From positions 1-27,689 of the forward strand of contig CAPXSA010000019.1 of assembly GCA_948735595.1 (NCBI GenBank): 27,689 nucleotides of DNA, read 5' to 3'. A program made the translations under genes and the position numbers. The DNA comes from an uncultured Clostridia bacterium (lineage in GTDB: Bacteria; Bacillota; Clostridia; TANB77; CAG-508). The stretch's first letter is position 1, and each line of letters opens with the position of its first letter. The notes under the pieces are model-generated. The model saw only the letters and a list, made by a program, of their open reading frames with translations. It was not told the origin of the DNA and ran no database searches. This document shows positions 21,686 to 27,689 of the stretch, one piece after another.

Positions 21686-22492
21686 TTATCCTCTCACAAA
21701 AAACAAAGTTAGAATAATGATTCCTATAATAACACGGTAAATTGCAAAAATTTTAAAACTGCCTTTTTTCAAATAGTCTAGTAAAAATTTAATGACAATA
21801 ACACCTACAATAAAACTTGCTAAAATCCCTAATATTAATGCCAAATCAAATCGAAAACTTGTTAAATCAAAAACAACAGCAGCCAGTGTAATTGGCATTG
21901 CTAGCATAAAAGAAAATTTAGCGGCGCTTTCTCTATCTACCTTTAGTGCTCTTGCTACAGTCATTGTAATTCCACTACGTGATACGCCTGGGAATGCTGC
22001 TGCTAACGCTTGTGATATACCTATTAGAATAGCTTGCTTCAAAGAAATGTGTTCATAGTCTGTATCCTTTTTTGATTTTCTATCTACTACATATAGTATA
22101 ATACCCATTATGATTAAAGTAACTCCTATAATCGCCATTTGAATATTAATATCGTCTCCAATAATTTTGCCTGCTATCTTATCTAGTATCAAGCTTGCTA
22201 TTCCTGCAGGTATAGTAGCTATTACCAAATACCAAAACATTCTTCCTTCTGTTGACTTTTTCTTTTGAATAACTTGTTCAAAGCCTCCTTTTACAAGTTT
22301 GATCCAATCTTTAAAAAAGAATATCACCAAAGCTAGTAAAGTACCTATATGTAAGGCTACGTCCATTCCTTCTGATAATGGTTCCCAATTAAAAATCCAA
22401 GGGAATACATTTAAATGTGCTGAACTAGATATTGGTAAAAACTCTGTTAATCCTTGTACCACTCCTAAAATTAGCGTTTGATAAATTTGCAT
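21686..22492 (-). CDS. uppP: Undecaprenyl-diphosphatase
   Basis: The 268-aa polytopic protein starts TLILGVVQGLTEFLPISSSAHL, the BacA/UppP motif 1 (E-F-L-P-I-S-S-S; the next residue is Ala where Gly is usual). Motif 2 is FPGVSRSGITMTVARAL (about 167-183). About eight membrane helices fit the family. UppP removes a phosphate from undecaprenyl diphosphate, recycling the lipid carrier for peptidoglycan and surface glycans, and gives bacitracin tolerance. It follows the TPR gene by 13 bases with AAGGAGG between, so it is the last gene of the pyrophosphatase operon. The Ser-Arg-Ser catalytic set is intact. Confidence 0.94.
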   Translation of the reverse strand: MQIYQTLILGVVQGLTEFLPISSSAHLNVFPWIFNWEPLSEGMDVALHIGTLLALVIFFFKDWIKLVKGGFEQVIQKKKSTEGRMFWYLVIATIPAGIASLILDKIAGKIIGDDINIQMAIIGVTLIIMGIILYVVDRKSKKDTDYEHISLKQAILIGISQALAAAFPGVSRSGITMTVARALKVDRESAAKFSFMLAMPITLAAVVFDLTSFRFDLALILGILASFIVGVIVIKFLLDYLKKGSFKIFAIYRVIIGIIILTLFFVRG

Positions 22493-22505
22493 CTATTTTT
22501 CCTCC

Positions 22506-22880
22506 TTAATCTTGTTCTTGTTCCTTTTGCTGTTTTTCTTGCATCTTTTGTTTTTCTTTTTTATTTCTAATCATCATTAAATCTTCATTGCTTAAGTTCT
22601 CCATTAGTAAATTAGTTTTAAATAAATGTCTAAATACTTTCTTTTCTTTTGAAACTATTTTTTTCTTACCTTGTTCTTCTTCTACAATGTTTTTCATTTC
22701 TTGGTCTGTTTCTTTTTTTACTTCTTCTACTTCTTGTTTTTCTATCTTTTCTGGCTTTGGAATTTCCTGACGAATCGGGGTAAAAACAGGATCCTTTTGT
22801 AGTTGTTTATAATTTGTTGAATCTAAATTTACCGCTACTTTCATATAGTTCGCGGCTTTATCTTCATCTCCTTTTAGCAT
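22506..22880 (-). pseudogene. 3' part of the split TPR protein gene
   Basis: This frame continues the upstream TPR gene after a one-base shift. Read in this frame, the DNA just before its first ATG gives RKVGSYYYLSKIAM, which joins on to MLKGDEDKAANYMKVAVNLD and completes the last TPR helix pair. The rest (about residues 40-124) is a Glu/Lys/Gln-rich, probably coiled-coil tail ending in KEQEQD. The listed ATG has no ribosome binding site, so independent translation is unlikely. With one A removed from GAAGAAACGG at about 22925, the two parts make one protein of about 425 aa. Confidence 0.7.
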
Positions 22881-22887
22881 AGCAATT

Positions 22888-23784
22888 TTAGAAAGATAAT
22901 AGTAAGATCCGACTTTCCGTTTCTTCTGATTGAATTCCCTGCATAAAATATTTTTCCGCTTCCTCTAAGTCTCCGTATGCTAAAGCAATTTGTCCTAAAC
23001 TTAATTTAGCATGAAAACTCATACTATTAATTTCAGCTGCTTTTTCATAGCATTCTTTGGCACGGCTAAAGTCATTGCACATGGTATAAACCATGCCCAA
23101 GCTATAATACAAATCATAACTGCCTGGATGATAGCGAAGCGCTGACATATAAAGTGAGGCTGCTTCTTTGTATTTTTCTTCTTCGAAATAAATGTCTCCT
23201 AATAAATTAGTTGCATTTTCGTTTTCGGGTTTATGTCTTAAAATATCTTGTAAGACTTCTATTGCTTGTTCATTTTGTTTATTTTTATTCATAACAGATG
23301 CTAAGCAATATGCTATGTCTAAGTCATTACGGTTTAATTCTGTTACCTTTTTATACTCTGTAACAGCTGCATCATAATTTTCTTCTTTTTCATAACACTC
23401 TGCCATAAATTTGTGTGCTACTTGGCTATTAGGATTTTTATTTAAAAAATTAGATATCCTTTCTTTTGCTTGTTCTTGTTGTCCATTATTCACTAGTATT
23501 TTTGCTATTATTAAATGAAAAAATTCTGGAAAATTCATTTTTCTAAAATATTCTAGCCATAATACCCAAAGTGGAACAAGAATTGCTAAAAAGTATATAA
23601 GAATTCTAAAAAATGCATTTAATGTCGTAGGCAAAAATAGTTCTATAAAGTTAACAGCAATTCCTATAAATTCGCAAATGAGTATAATGATATAACTAGT
23701 ATCATTTTTATGGATTAACTTCATAAAAATAATCGTAAAAAGTGCAATTGCTATTAAATTAAAAAATATTTTTTCAATAATCAT
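22888..23784 (-). CDS. Membrane-anchored TPR protein (frame broken near its end)
   Basis: Two or three membrane helices occupy the N-terminus (FFNLIAIALFTIIFMKLI; IIILICEFIGIAVNFIELFL; FFRILIYFLAILVPLWVLWL). From about residue 90 to 290 there are six or so TPR units, for example VAHKFMAECYEKEENYDAAV, DLDIAYCLASVMNKNKQNEQ and YDLYYSLGMVYTMCNDFSRA. The frame ends in ESRILLLSF, unlike TPR sequence, because of one extra base near 22925; the true C-terminal part lies at 22506-22880. The protein probably scaffolds an envelope complex. It has a GAAGG ribosome binding site, follows ppa by 23 bases and precedes uppP. The frameshift could be real or a sequence error. Confidence 0.8.
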   Translation of the reverse strand: MIIEKIFFNLIAIALFTIIFMKLIHKNDTSYIIILICEFIGIAVNFIELFLPTTLNAFFRILIYFLAILVPLWVLWLEYFRKMNFPEFFHLIIAKILVNNGQQEQAKERISNFLNKNPNSQVAHKFMAECYEKEENYDAAVTEYKKVTELNRNDLDIAYCLASVMNKNKQNEQAIEVLQDILRHKPENENATNLLGDIYFEEEKYKEAASLYMSALRYHPGSYDLYYSLGMVYTMCNDFSRAKECYEKAAEINSMSFHAKLSLGQIALAYGDLEEAEKYFMQGIQSEETESRILLLSF

Positions 23785-23807
23785 TCTACTTCCTTCTTTT
23801 CTCCATT

Positions 23808-24350
23808 TTATACTGCTTTTACTTCTATATTTTCCTCATATTGATTCATACATTTTTCAATAATCTCTTCTGCTTCTTTTCGCCCTAGCATTTCGTCTAC
23901 TGAGGTTTGTTTTCCTTCTAATTGTTTATATACTTCAAAAAAATGCTTAATTTCTGAAGAAATTTGCATTGGTACTTCACTAATATCTTGATAGCAATTT
24001 AGGAATGGATCTTGCTTACAAATAGCAATTACTTTCTCATCCTTTTCATTATTATCTGTCATAATTAGTACTCCAATAGGGTAACATTCTACTAAAGTAA
24101 GTGGTGCTATTTCTTCTTGGCATAACACTAATACATCTAATGGGTCATGGTCATCTGCATAAGTTCTAGGAATAAATCCGTAATTTGCAGGATAATGTGT
24201 TGACGTATATAAAACTCGGTCTAATCTTAACATTCCTGTCTCTTTATCTAGTTCATATTTATTTCTTCCATTTTTGCTAATTTCAATAACTGAAACAAAA
24301 TCATCTTTTTTAATTCTTTCTTTTGGTATATCATGCCATATATTATTCAT
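23808..24350 (-). CDS. ppa: Inorganic pyrophosphatase, family I
   Basis: The 180-aa product contains YPANYGFIPRTYADDHDPLDVLVL (residues 53-76), the family I signature: D67, D69 and D72 bind the metal ions, and YGFIPRT holds further active-site residues. An N-terminal segment with KYELDKETGMLRLDRVLY is also typical. The enzyme hydrolyses PPi to phosphate and pulls biosynthetic reactions forward. Its ATG overlaps the stop of the 76-aa gene (ATGA), showing translational coupling. Being in one operon with an undecaprenyl-diphosphatase puts two diphosphate hydrolases under one promoter. Confidence 0.94.
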   Translation of the reverse strand: MNNIWHDIPKERIKKDDFVSVIEISKNGRNKYELDKETGMLRLDRVLYTSTHYPANYGFIPRTYADDHDPLDVLVLCQEEIAPLTLVECYPIGVLIMTDNNEKDEKVIAICKQDPFLNCYQDISEVPMQISSEIKHFFEVYKQLEGKQTSVDEMLGRKEAEEIIEKCMNQYEENIEVKAV

Positions 24351-24577
24351 TGCTTTATTTTCTCCTTTTTGTTTTGTTTTTGTATTTCTTTATATATTTT
24401 TTTGCATATCTCTGAAAACTTGGCTTGAGCAATAAAACCTAAAGATTGACTAGTTAAATAATTATCTATTCCTGCTAGGCGGTTCCATTCTTTTTCAGTA
24501 GGGACCTCCTTCCTTTCTCTAATTAATTCTGTTAGGGCCGTTATGCTTTTTTGATAATATTGTTCATAATTCGACAT
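24347..24577 (-). CDS. Hypothetical 76-aa protein, first gene of the ppa operon
   Basis: I do not recognise a named family. It is a small helical protein: YYQKSITALTELIRERKEVPTEKEWNRLA, then NYLTSQSLGFIAQAKFSEIC and a Lys-rich end. The 'EWNxLA ... YLtSqSl' pattern recalls short DNA-binding-like helix-turn-helix segments in clostridial proteins, but this is only a resemblance. GAGG lies 7 bases before the ATG; the stop overlaps the start of ppa. It is transcribed from a strong promoter. Confidence 0.65.
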   Translation of the reverse strand: MSNYEQYYQKSITALTELIRERKEVPTEKEWNRLAGIDNYLTSQSLGFIAQAKFSEICKKIYKEIQKQNKKEKIKQ

Positions 24578-24606
24578 AATTTGACCTCATTTCCTTTATT
24601 TTTTTC

Positions 24607-24635
24607 ATTTTAACATTATCCCCTAATGAAGTCAA
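24607..24635 (-). promoter_or_regulatory. Promoter of the 76-aa/ppa/TPR/uppP operon
   Basis: On the minus strand TTGACT (24635-24630), a 17-base spacer and TAAAAT (24612-24607) lie about 30 bases before the first ATG. Confidence 0.75.
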
Positions 24636-24752
24636 TGCATTTTTCGGCTATACCAATTTATTTTATGCTATTATTTTTCTAATATAACTTTTTGGCTTTT
24701 TTATATTTTTTATCATTTCCAAAATTTACTTTTCTTTCTTAAAAAAGTGTAA

Positions 24753-24758
24753 TATAAT
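24753..24758 (+). promoter_or_regulatory. Possible -10 of the O-antigen-ligase-like gene
   Basis: A perfect TATAAT lies 29 bases before the chosen ATG at 24787. The -35 region (TTTCTT, 16 bases upstream) is poor. It is divergent from the ppa operon promoter about 120 bases away. Confidence 0.45.
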
Positions 24759-24786
24759 TATGAAGAAAATAGAAGGAGATGTACTA

Positions 24787-26049
24787 ATGAAACAAAAATT
24801 AATTACTGCAATATTAACTGCAATTGCTATACTATCCCCATTATTAATTGTTCCTAATTTTTTAAATTCAAATTATAATATTTTAAAATTATGGACGTTA
24901 CTCATTGGTGGTTTTTTATTAATCATTCTTTTATTATGCCAATATAAAGATTTAAAATTGGATAAGAAAGATATTTGTATTCTGCTTTTTCTAGGTCTAA
25001 TCTGTATTAGCACCTTTCTATCTAGTGATATTGCTAAGTCTATTTTTGGAGAAGAAAATAGATATGAAGGCTTACTGGTGTTTGCCTCCTATGTTTGTAT
25101 CTATCTATCAGCTAAAAAGTACTTTAAATTTGAAAAAATGGAAGATTTTTTTAATATTCTATTTATTGTTTCTATGGTAATTGGAATTTTAGGAATTTTG
25201 CAAAATTATATTATTACAGATGATACTCTAAGACCATTCTTCAATAAAGGAATTTGTTCTACCTTTGGAAATTCCAACTTCTTTGGTAGCTTTATCAGTT
25301 TAGTTTTGCCAATTACTATATGTCTTTTCATTTTGAAAAAGAATAAAAGAAGTTTTGTATTAGCCTTAGTAATGTTTTTCAATATGCTTTCCTCTGGTAC
25401 CCGAAGTGCATGGGTTGCTTTTGGAGCAATTGCTATTTTAGGAATTTTCTATTTAATAAAACAGAAAAATAAAGTATACTATAAAAGATTTTTCTTATTG
25501 CTACTATGTTTTATGTTCATTTTTGTATTTGTATTAATTGACCCTAAATCTGTTATGAAAAATAAATTTGCTCAAATGAAAAATGATATTAATACTTCTC
25601 TTCATGGCGGTTTAGAAGGTACTATGGGTTCTGGTAGAATAGAAATATGGGAAATGACTCTAAAACTAATTGTACAAAAACCCATATTTGGTTGTGGAAC
25701 TGATAATTTAGAATCAGGCTTATACACCAATTGTTTTGAAGAATTTGCACAATTTTCTTCTCGCACTGCAACTGTACCCGATAAAGCCCATAATGAGTAT
25801 TTACATATTGCAGCAACTATCGGTATTCCTGCATTAGTGATTTACTTGATATTTCTTGGTATGATTTTGTTACCAAAAATACGACATATGTTAAGTGATA
25901 AAATAGTTTTTGTAATAAGTATTACAATTATTAGTTATTTAGTGCAAGCATTTTTTAATATTAGTACTATTGGTATTGCTCCTCTATTTTGGATGCTTTT
26001 AGGATTAGCAGATAACGAAAATTTTCTAAATAGTTTAAAAATTGAGTAA
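24787..26049 (+). CDS. O-antigen ligase/Wzy-type polymerase-like membrane protein
   Basis: From ATG 24787 the product is 420 aa with about 11-12 membrane helices. The Wzy_C (O-antigen ligase) signature is present: LSSGTRSAWVAFGAIAIL in one helix, then a large external loop with GTMGSGRIEIWEMTLKLI, PIFGCGTDNLE and PDKAHNEYLHIAATIGIPAL, where the Arg and His residues are those thought to handle undecaprenyl-linked sugars. In a single-membrane cell such proteins polymerise or ligate surface polysaccharide, or glycosylate proteins, possibly pilins as with PilO/TfpO ligases; that is inference. An ATG nine codons earlier (24760) is rejected because the AGAAGGAG ribosome binding site lies inside it, 9 bases before 24787. 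It is the only large rightward gene of this region. Confidence 0.85.
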   Translation: MKQKLITAILTAIAILSPLLIVPNFLNSNYNILKLWTLLIGGFLLIILLLCQYKDLKLDKKDICILLFLGLICISTFLSSDIAKSIFGEENRYEGLLVFASYVCIYLSAKKYFKFEKMEDFFNILFIVSMVIGILGILQNYIITDDTLRPFFNKGICSTFGNSNFFGSFISLVLPITICLFILKKNKRSFVLALVMFFNMLSSGTRSAWVAFGAIAILGIFYLIKQKNKVYYKRFFLLLLCFMFIFVFVLIDPKSVMKNKFAQMKNDINTSLHGGLEGTMGSGRIEIWEMTLKLIVQKPIFGCGTDNLESGLYTNCFEEFAQFSSRTATVPDKAHNEYLHIAATIGIPALVIYLIFLGMILLPKIRHMLSDKIVFVISITIISYLVQAFFNISTIGIAPLFWMLLGLADNENFLNSLKIE

Positions 26050-26067
26050 AAAAATGTGAATTTAGTC

Positions 26068-26097
26068 TTGACATTGTAACTATGTATGTAGTACAAT
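26068..26097 (+). promoter_or_regulatory. Promoter of tRNA-Leu
   Basis: A perfect TTGACA (26068-26073), an 18-base spacer and TACAAT (26092-26097) lie 23 bases before the tRNA. Confidence 0.8.
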
Positions 26098-26119
26098 AAA
26101 TGATGTCAGTTCAATAAAT

Positions 26120-26207
26120 GCAGATGTGGCGGAACTGGCAGACGCACAGGACTTAAAATCCTGCGGTTGAATAAACCGTGCCGGTTCGATTCCGGCCATC
26201 TGCACCA
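26120..26207 (+). tRNA. tRNA-Leu (anticodon UAA)
   Basis: The acceptor arms GCAGATG and CATCTGC pair perfectly. The anticodon stem CAGGA/TCCTG holds the loop CTTAAAA, giving anticodon TAA. A long variable arm (CGGTTGAATAAACCG) marks a class II tRNA, and the T arm is GCCGGTTCGATTCCGGC. CCA is encoded (26205-26207). It reads UUA, the commonest Leu codon in such A+T-rich genomes. tRNA 3' ends are frequent integration sites, relevant for the mobile-element genes downstream. Confidence 0.97.
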
Positions 26208-26241
26208 AAACAGTTGAAATTTAACCAATTTCAACTGTTTT
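26207..26241 (+). terminator. Terminator of tRNA-Leu
   Basis: A perfect 15-bp stem (AAAACAGTTGAAATT and its complement) with a 5-base loop begins at the CCA end and is followed by CATTTTTATT. Confidence 0.85.
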
Positions 26242-26341
26242 CATTTTTATTCAAAAGCATTTGTATGTATTGACATTACTGCATTTTATTATTCAACCTA
26301 TCTTCAAGATTTTTTAACATTATTCGTTATTTTTTTGTATC

Positions 26342-26461
26342 TGCACACAATATGCACACAGCATTTGCACACAAAATAATCTTTGAAAGTATATTAAGAT
26401 ATACCGCTTCAAGTTTTAGCTTAAAAATTTTGTGCACACAAAAATAGGGTTATTGCACACA
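26342..26461. repeat. Five TGCACACA direct repeats
   Basis: TGCACACA occurs at 26342-26349, 26353-26360, 26366-26373, 26433-26440 and 26454-26461. The first three are closely spaced (starts 11 and 13 bases apart); the last lies in the loop of the relaxase terminator. The first is preceded by ATC, so ATCTGCAC repeats the tRNA end (26198-26205). Such arrays can be arm-type integrase sites or iterons. Confidence 0.6.
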
Positions 26462-26470
26462 ACCCTATTT
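26442..26470 (-). terminator. Terminator of the MobV relaxase gene
   Basis: A perfect 10-bp stem (AAATAGGGTT/AACCCTATTT) with a 9-base loop begins 8 bases after the stop; the minus strand continues TTTGTG. Confidence 0.75.
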
Positions 26471-26478
26471 AATAATAT

Positions 26479-27453
26479 TTATCTTTCTTTGTGGTAAATC
26501 TTATCAAAAAATAAGTTTACTAATCTCTTAAATTCTTCCTTTGGAAAATCAAACATTAAGTTAACATATTCAAAAACAGTATCTATATATTTTCTCATTT
26601 TGCTATTTTTACTTTTTAAATCTGCATTTTCTTTTTGCAATTCAATATTTTTTTCTTGTAAATATTCAACTTCACTCAAACTACTTTCAATAATATTTTT
26701 AACTTTTGTATATCTCTTATTAAGCATATTACATTTGTTTATTAATCGTTTATAATCCTTTCTAATTACTTCAATATCATTTGTTACATTTTCTTGTTCT
26801 TCCTGTTTTGTATTTTCAAATATTGTTTGCATTTCGTAATTAGTAATCTTTTTTAACTGTTCTATTTTAATGTGCTCATTGTCCTTTGTTTTTCCACGTT
26901 CTAATTCAAAACCATTATCAATTACATTTTGGTAAAACTTGTCTTGTAAAATTCTATAACTTTCTTTGCCTTTCCAAAACTCACTACACGCAATTTTATT
27001 TATATCATTTCCGTTTTTGTCTTTTTTATGTACTACTGGAATAAAAACAATGTGCATATGGGGTGTGCTTTCGTCCATATGGACTTTTGCAGATACAATA
27101 AATTCTTCGCCTAGATTTTGATAGCCTGCAACAAATTCATAAGCCTTTTGAAAATATCTTTTTGTTTCTTCTTCTCCAATTCTTTGAAAAAACTCTTTGT
27201 CAGATGTAATAATCAATTCGCACATTACATTGCTAACCTTTTTTATTTGTCCTTTTAGTTTATATTTTTCTTTTATATTATTAAATGCTTTTTGGTATGA
27301 TGTATTTACATTTTTTATGGAATAGTTTTTTATTCCGTTTTCTTTTATAATATCTCTATTAGAATAGTTTGTATTTTTCCTCTCATTATGTCTATATATA
27401 TAAGGCAACTGTCCCATTTTATAATTTTCATTTCTAATAATTGCATAACTCAT
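26479..27453 (-). CDS. MobV-family relaxase (Mob/Pre plasmid recombination protein)
   Basis: The 324-aa product has the MobV relaxase domain in residues 1-200. Motif I is IYRHNERKNTNYSN (H22, R25), near the place of the nicking residue. Motif III is KVHMDESTPHMHIVFIPVV, with the metal-binding histidines H125, H132 and H134. The C-terminal third is a long coiled coil (about 215-290: YLQEKNIELQKENADLK), as in other Mob/Pre proteins. MobV enzymes nick one strand at oriT and lead it into a recipient using another element's transfer channel. It has a strong AAGGAGG site, and a candidate oriT lies 72 bases upstream. No replication gene is visible, so the element may be integrated. Confidence 0.9.
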   Translation of the reverse strand: MSYAIIRNENYKMGQLPYIYRHNERKNTNYSNRDIIKENGIKNYSIKNVNTSYQKAFNNIKEKYKLKGQIKKVSNVMCELIITSDKEFFQRIGEEETKRYFQKAYEFVAGYQNLGEEFIVSAKVHMDESTPHMHIVFIPVVHKKDKNGNDINKIACSEFWKGKESYRILQDKFYQNVIDNGFELERGKTKDNEHIKIEQLKKITNYEMQTIFENTKQEEQENVTNDIEVIRKDYKRLINKCNMLNKRYTKVKNIIESSLSEVEYLQEKNIELQKENADLKSKNSKMRKYIDTVFEYVNLMFDFPKEEFKRLVNLFFDKIYHKER

Positions 27454-27524
27454 TTTATATTGCCTCCTTACCGCTTTAAAGTCAGGCTTCGTAGGCTTAC
27501 GTATGTTTAATGTCCTTTAAATAA

Positions 27525-27544
27525 GCTAATATAACACAATTAGC
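27525..27544 (-). other. Candidate MobV oriT (nick region)
   Basis: On the minus strand a 6-bp inverted repeat GCTAAT/ATTAGC encloses TGTGTTAT. Known MobV origins such as that of pMV158 have a similar hairpin with the nick at TGTG/TTAT; here it would fall between 27535 and 27534. The site lies just upstream of the relaxase gene and in the right orientation, as in pMV158. Confidence 0.55.
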
Positions 27545-27547
27545 AAG

Positions 27548-27689
27548 TGTGAGGTGAACCAAAAATATTGGACTAAAATTTAGTATGAATGGAGGTCCAC
27601 CAGTATGTTTAGACACCCTTTTGAGTTAAAACTCGAAATTGTTAATTTTGTTATTGAAGGTAAGCATTCATATAAACAAGCTTCCCAAA
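27548..27689 (+). mobile_element. Left end of an IS3-family (IS150-like) insertion sequence, cut by window edge
   Basis: The stretch starting TGTGAGGTGAACC, followed by an ATTGGAC motif, resembles the left terminal repeat of IS150-type elements (TG start, TTGGAC near base 20). It directly precedes a transposase OrfA start. The end lies 4 bases from the candidate oriT. Confidence 0.5.
27605..27689 (+). CDS. IS3-family transposase OrfA, N-terminal part (cut by window edge)
   Basis: From ATG 27605 the frame stays open to the window end: MFRHPFELKLEIVNFVIEGK, then HSYKQASQ. This is the start of the helix-turn-helix of IS150-type OrfA ('fs-x-e-f-K-l-x-v-v-x-x-y-l-x-G-x-x-S-y-x-x-a'). GGAGG lies 9 bases before the ATG. 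OrfA binds the IS ends; the DDE transposase part would lie beyond the window. Confidence 0.65.
   Translation, partial: MFRHPFELKLEIVNFVIEGKHSYKQASQ

Noticed and set aside
25622..25816. Minus-strand frame inside the O-antigen-ligase-like gene
   Set aside because: Antisense shadow of a well-supported membrane protein gene.
26342..26461. CRISPR array
   Set aside because: The repeats are only 8 bases, unevenly spaced, with no spacers of regular length and no cas genes.

Overview
The window looks like a chromosomal segment of a low-GC, probably gut-dwelling, uncultured member of the Clostridia. The evidence is the strong A+T bias, AGGAGG-type ribosome binding sites, occasional TTG and GTG starts, a CCA-encoding tRNA-Leu, and a type IV pilus operon without an outer-membrane secretin gene, as expected for a single-membrane cell. 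Both edges cut through genes: the start of murA on the left and an IS3-type transposase on the right.

Positions 1-7218 hold the 5' end of murA followed by an accessory-looking block read leftwards: a 213-aa protein with a variable-region-like C-terminus, a truncated YgiT-type zinc-finger remnant, a BRO/DinD-like protein, an 89-aa protein, a HipA-like kinase and its 142-aa upstream partner, topoisomerase III, and a membrane-anchored DUF4163/DUF3298-like protein. Positions 7310-9525 are housekeeping: rpsF-ssb-rpsR, with its own promoter, structured leader and terminator, and a ROK sugar kinase.

Positions 9690-21660 are the centrepiece. One leftward operon encodes a type IV pilus machine in the order pilMN (a fusion), pilO, a PilP-position protein, the major pilin, pilD, two minor pilins, pilB, pilT and pilC. 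It has a strong promoter, three phased 11-bp repeats upstream of that promoter and a terminator after pilC. Just beyond it, with its own promoter, lies a large pilin-like protein: prepilin N-terminus, Ig-like stalk, and a formylglycine-generating-enzyme/C-type-lectin-like end. Its last ~35 residues are displaced by a one-base frameshift and resemble the variable region of a diversity-generating retroelement (DGR) target. I read it as a pilus-displayed adhesin.

Positions 21686-24577 form a second leftward operon: a 76-aa protein, inorganic pyrophosphatase, a membrane TPR protein (also split by a one-base frameshift) and undecaprenyl-diphosphatase. Divergent from it is an O-antigen-ligase-like membrane protein, then tRNA-Leu(UAA) with a strong promoter and terminator. 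Past the tRNA there are five TGCACACA repeats, a MobV relaxase gene, a candidate oriT matching the TGTG/TTAT nick core of that family, and the left end of an IS3-type element. This right end is probably the edge of a mobilizable element.
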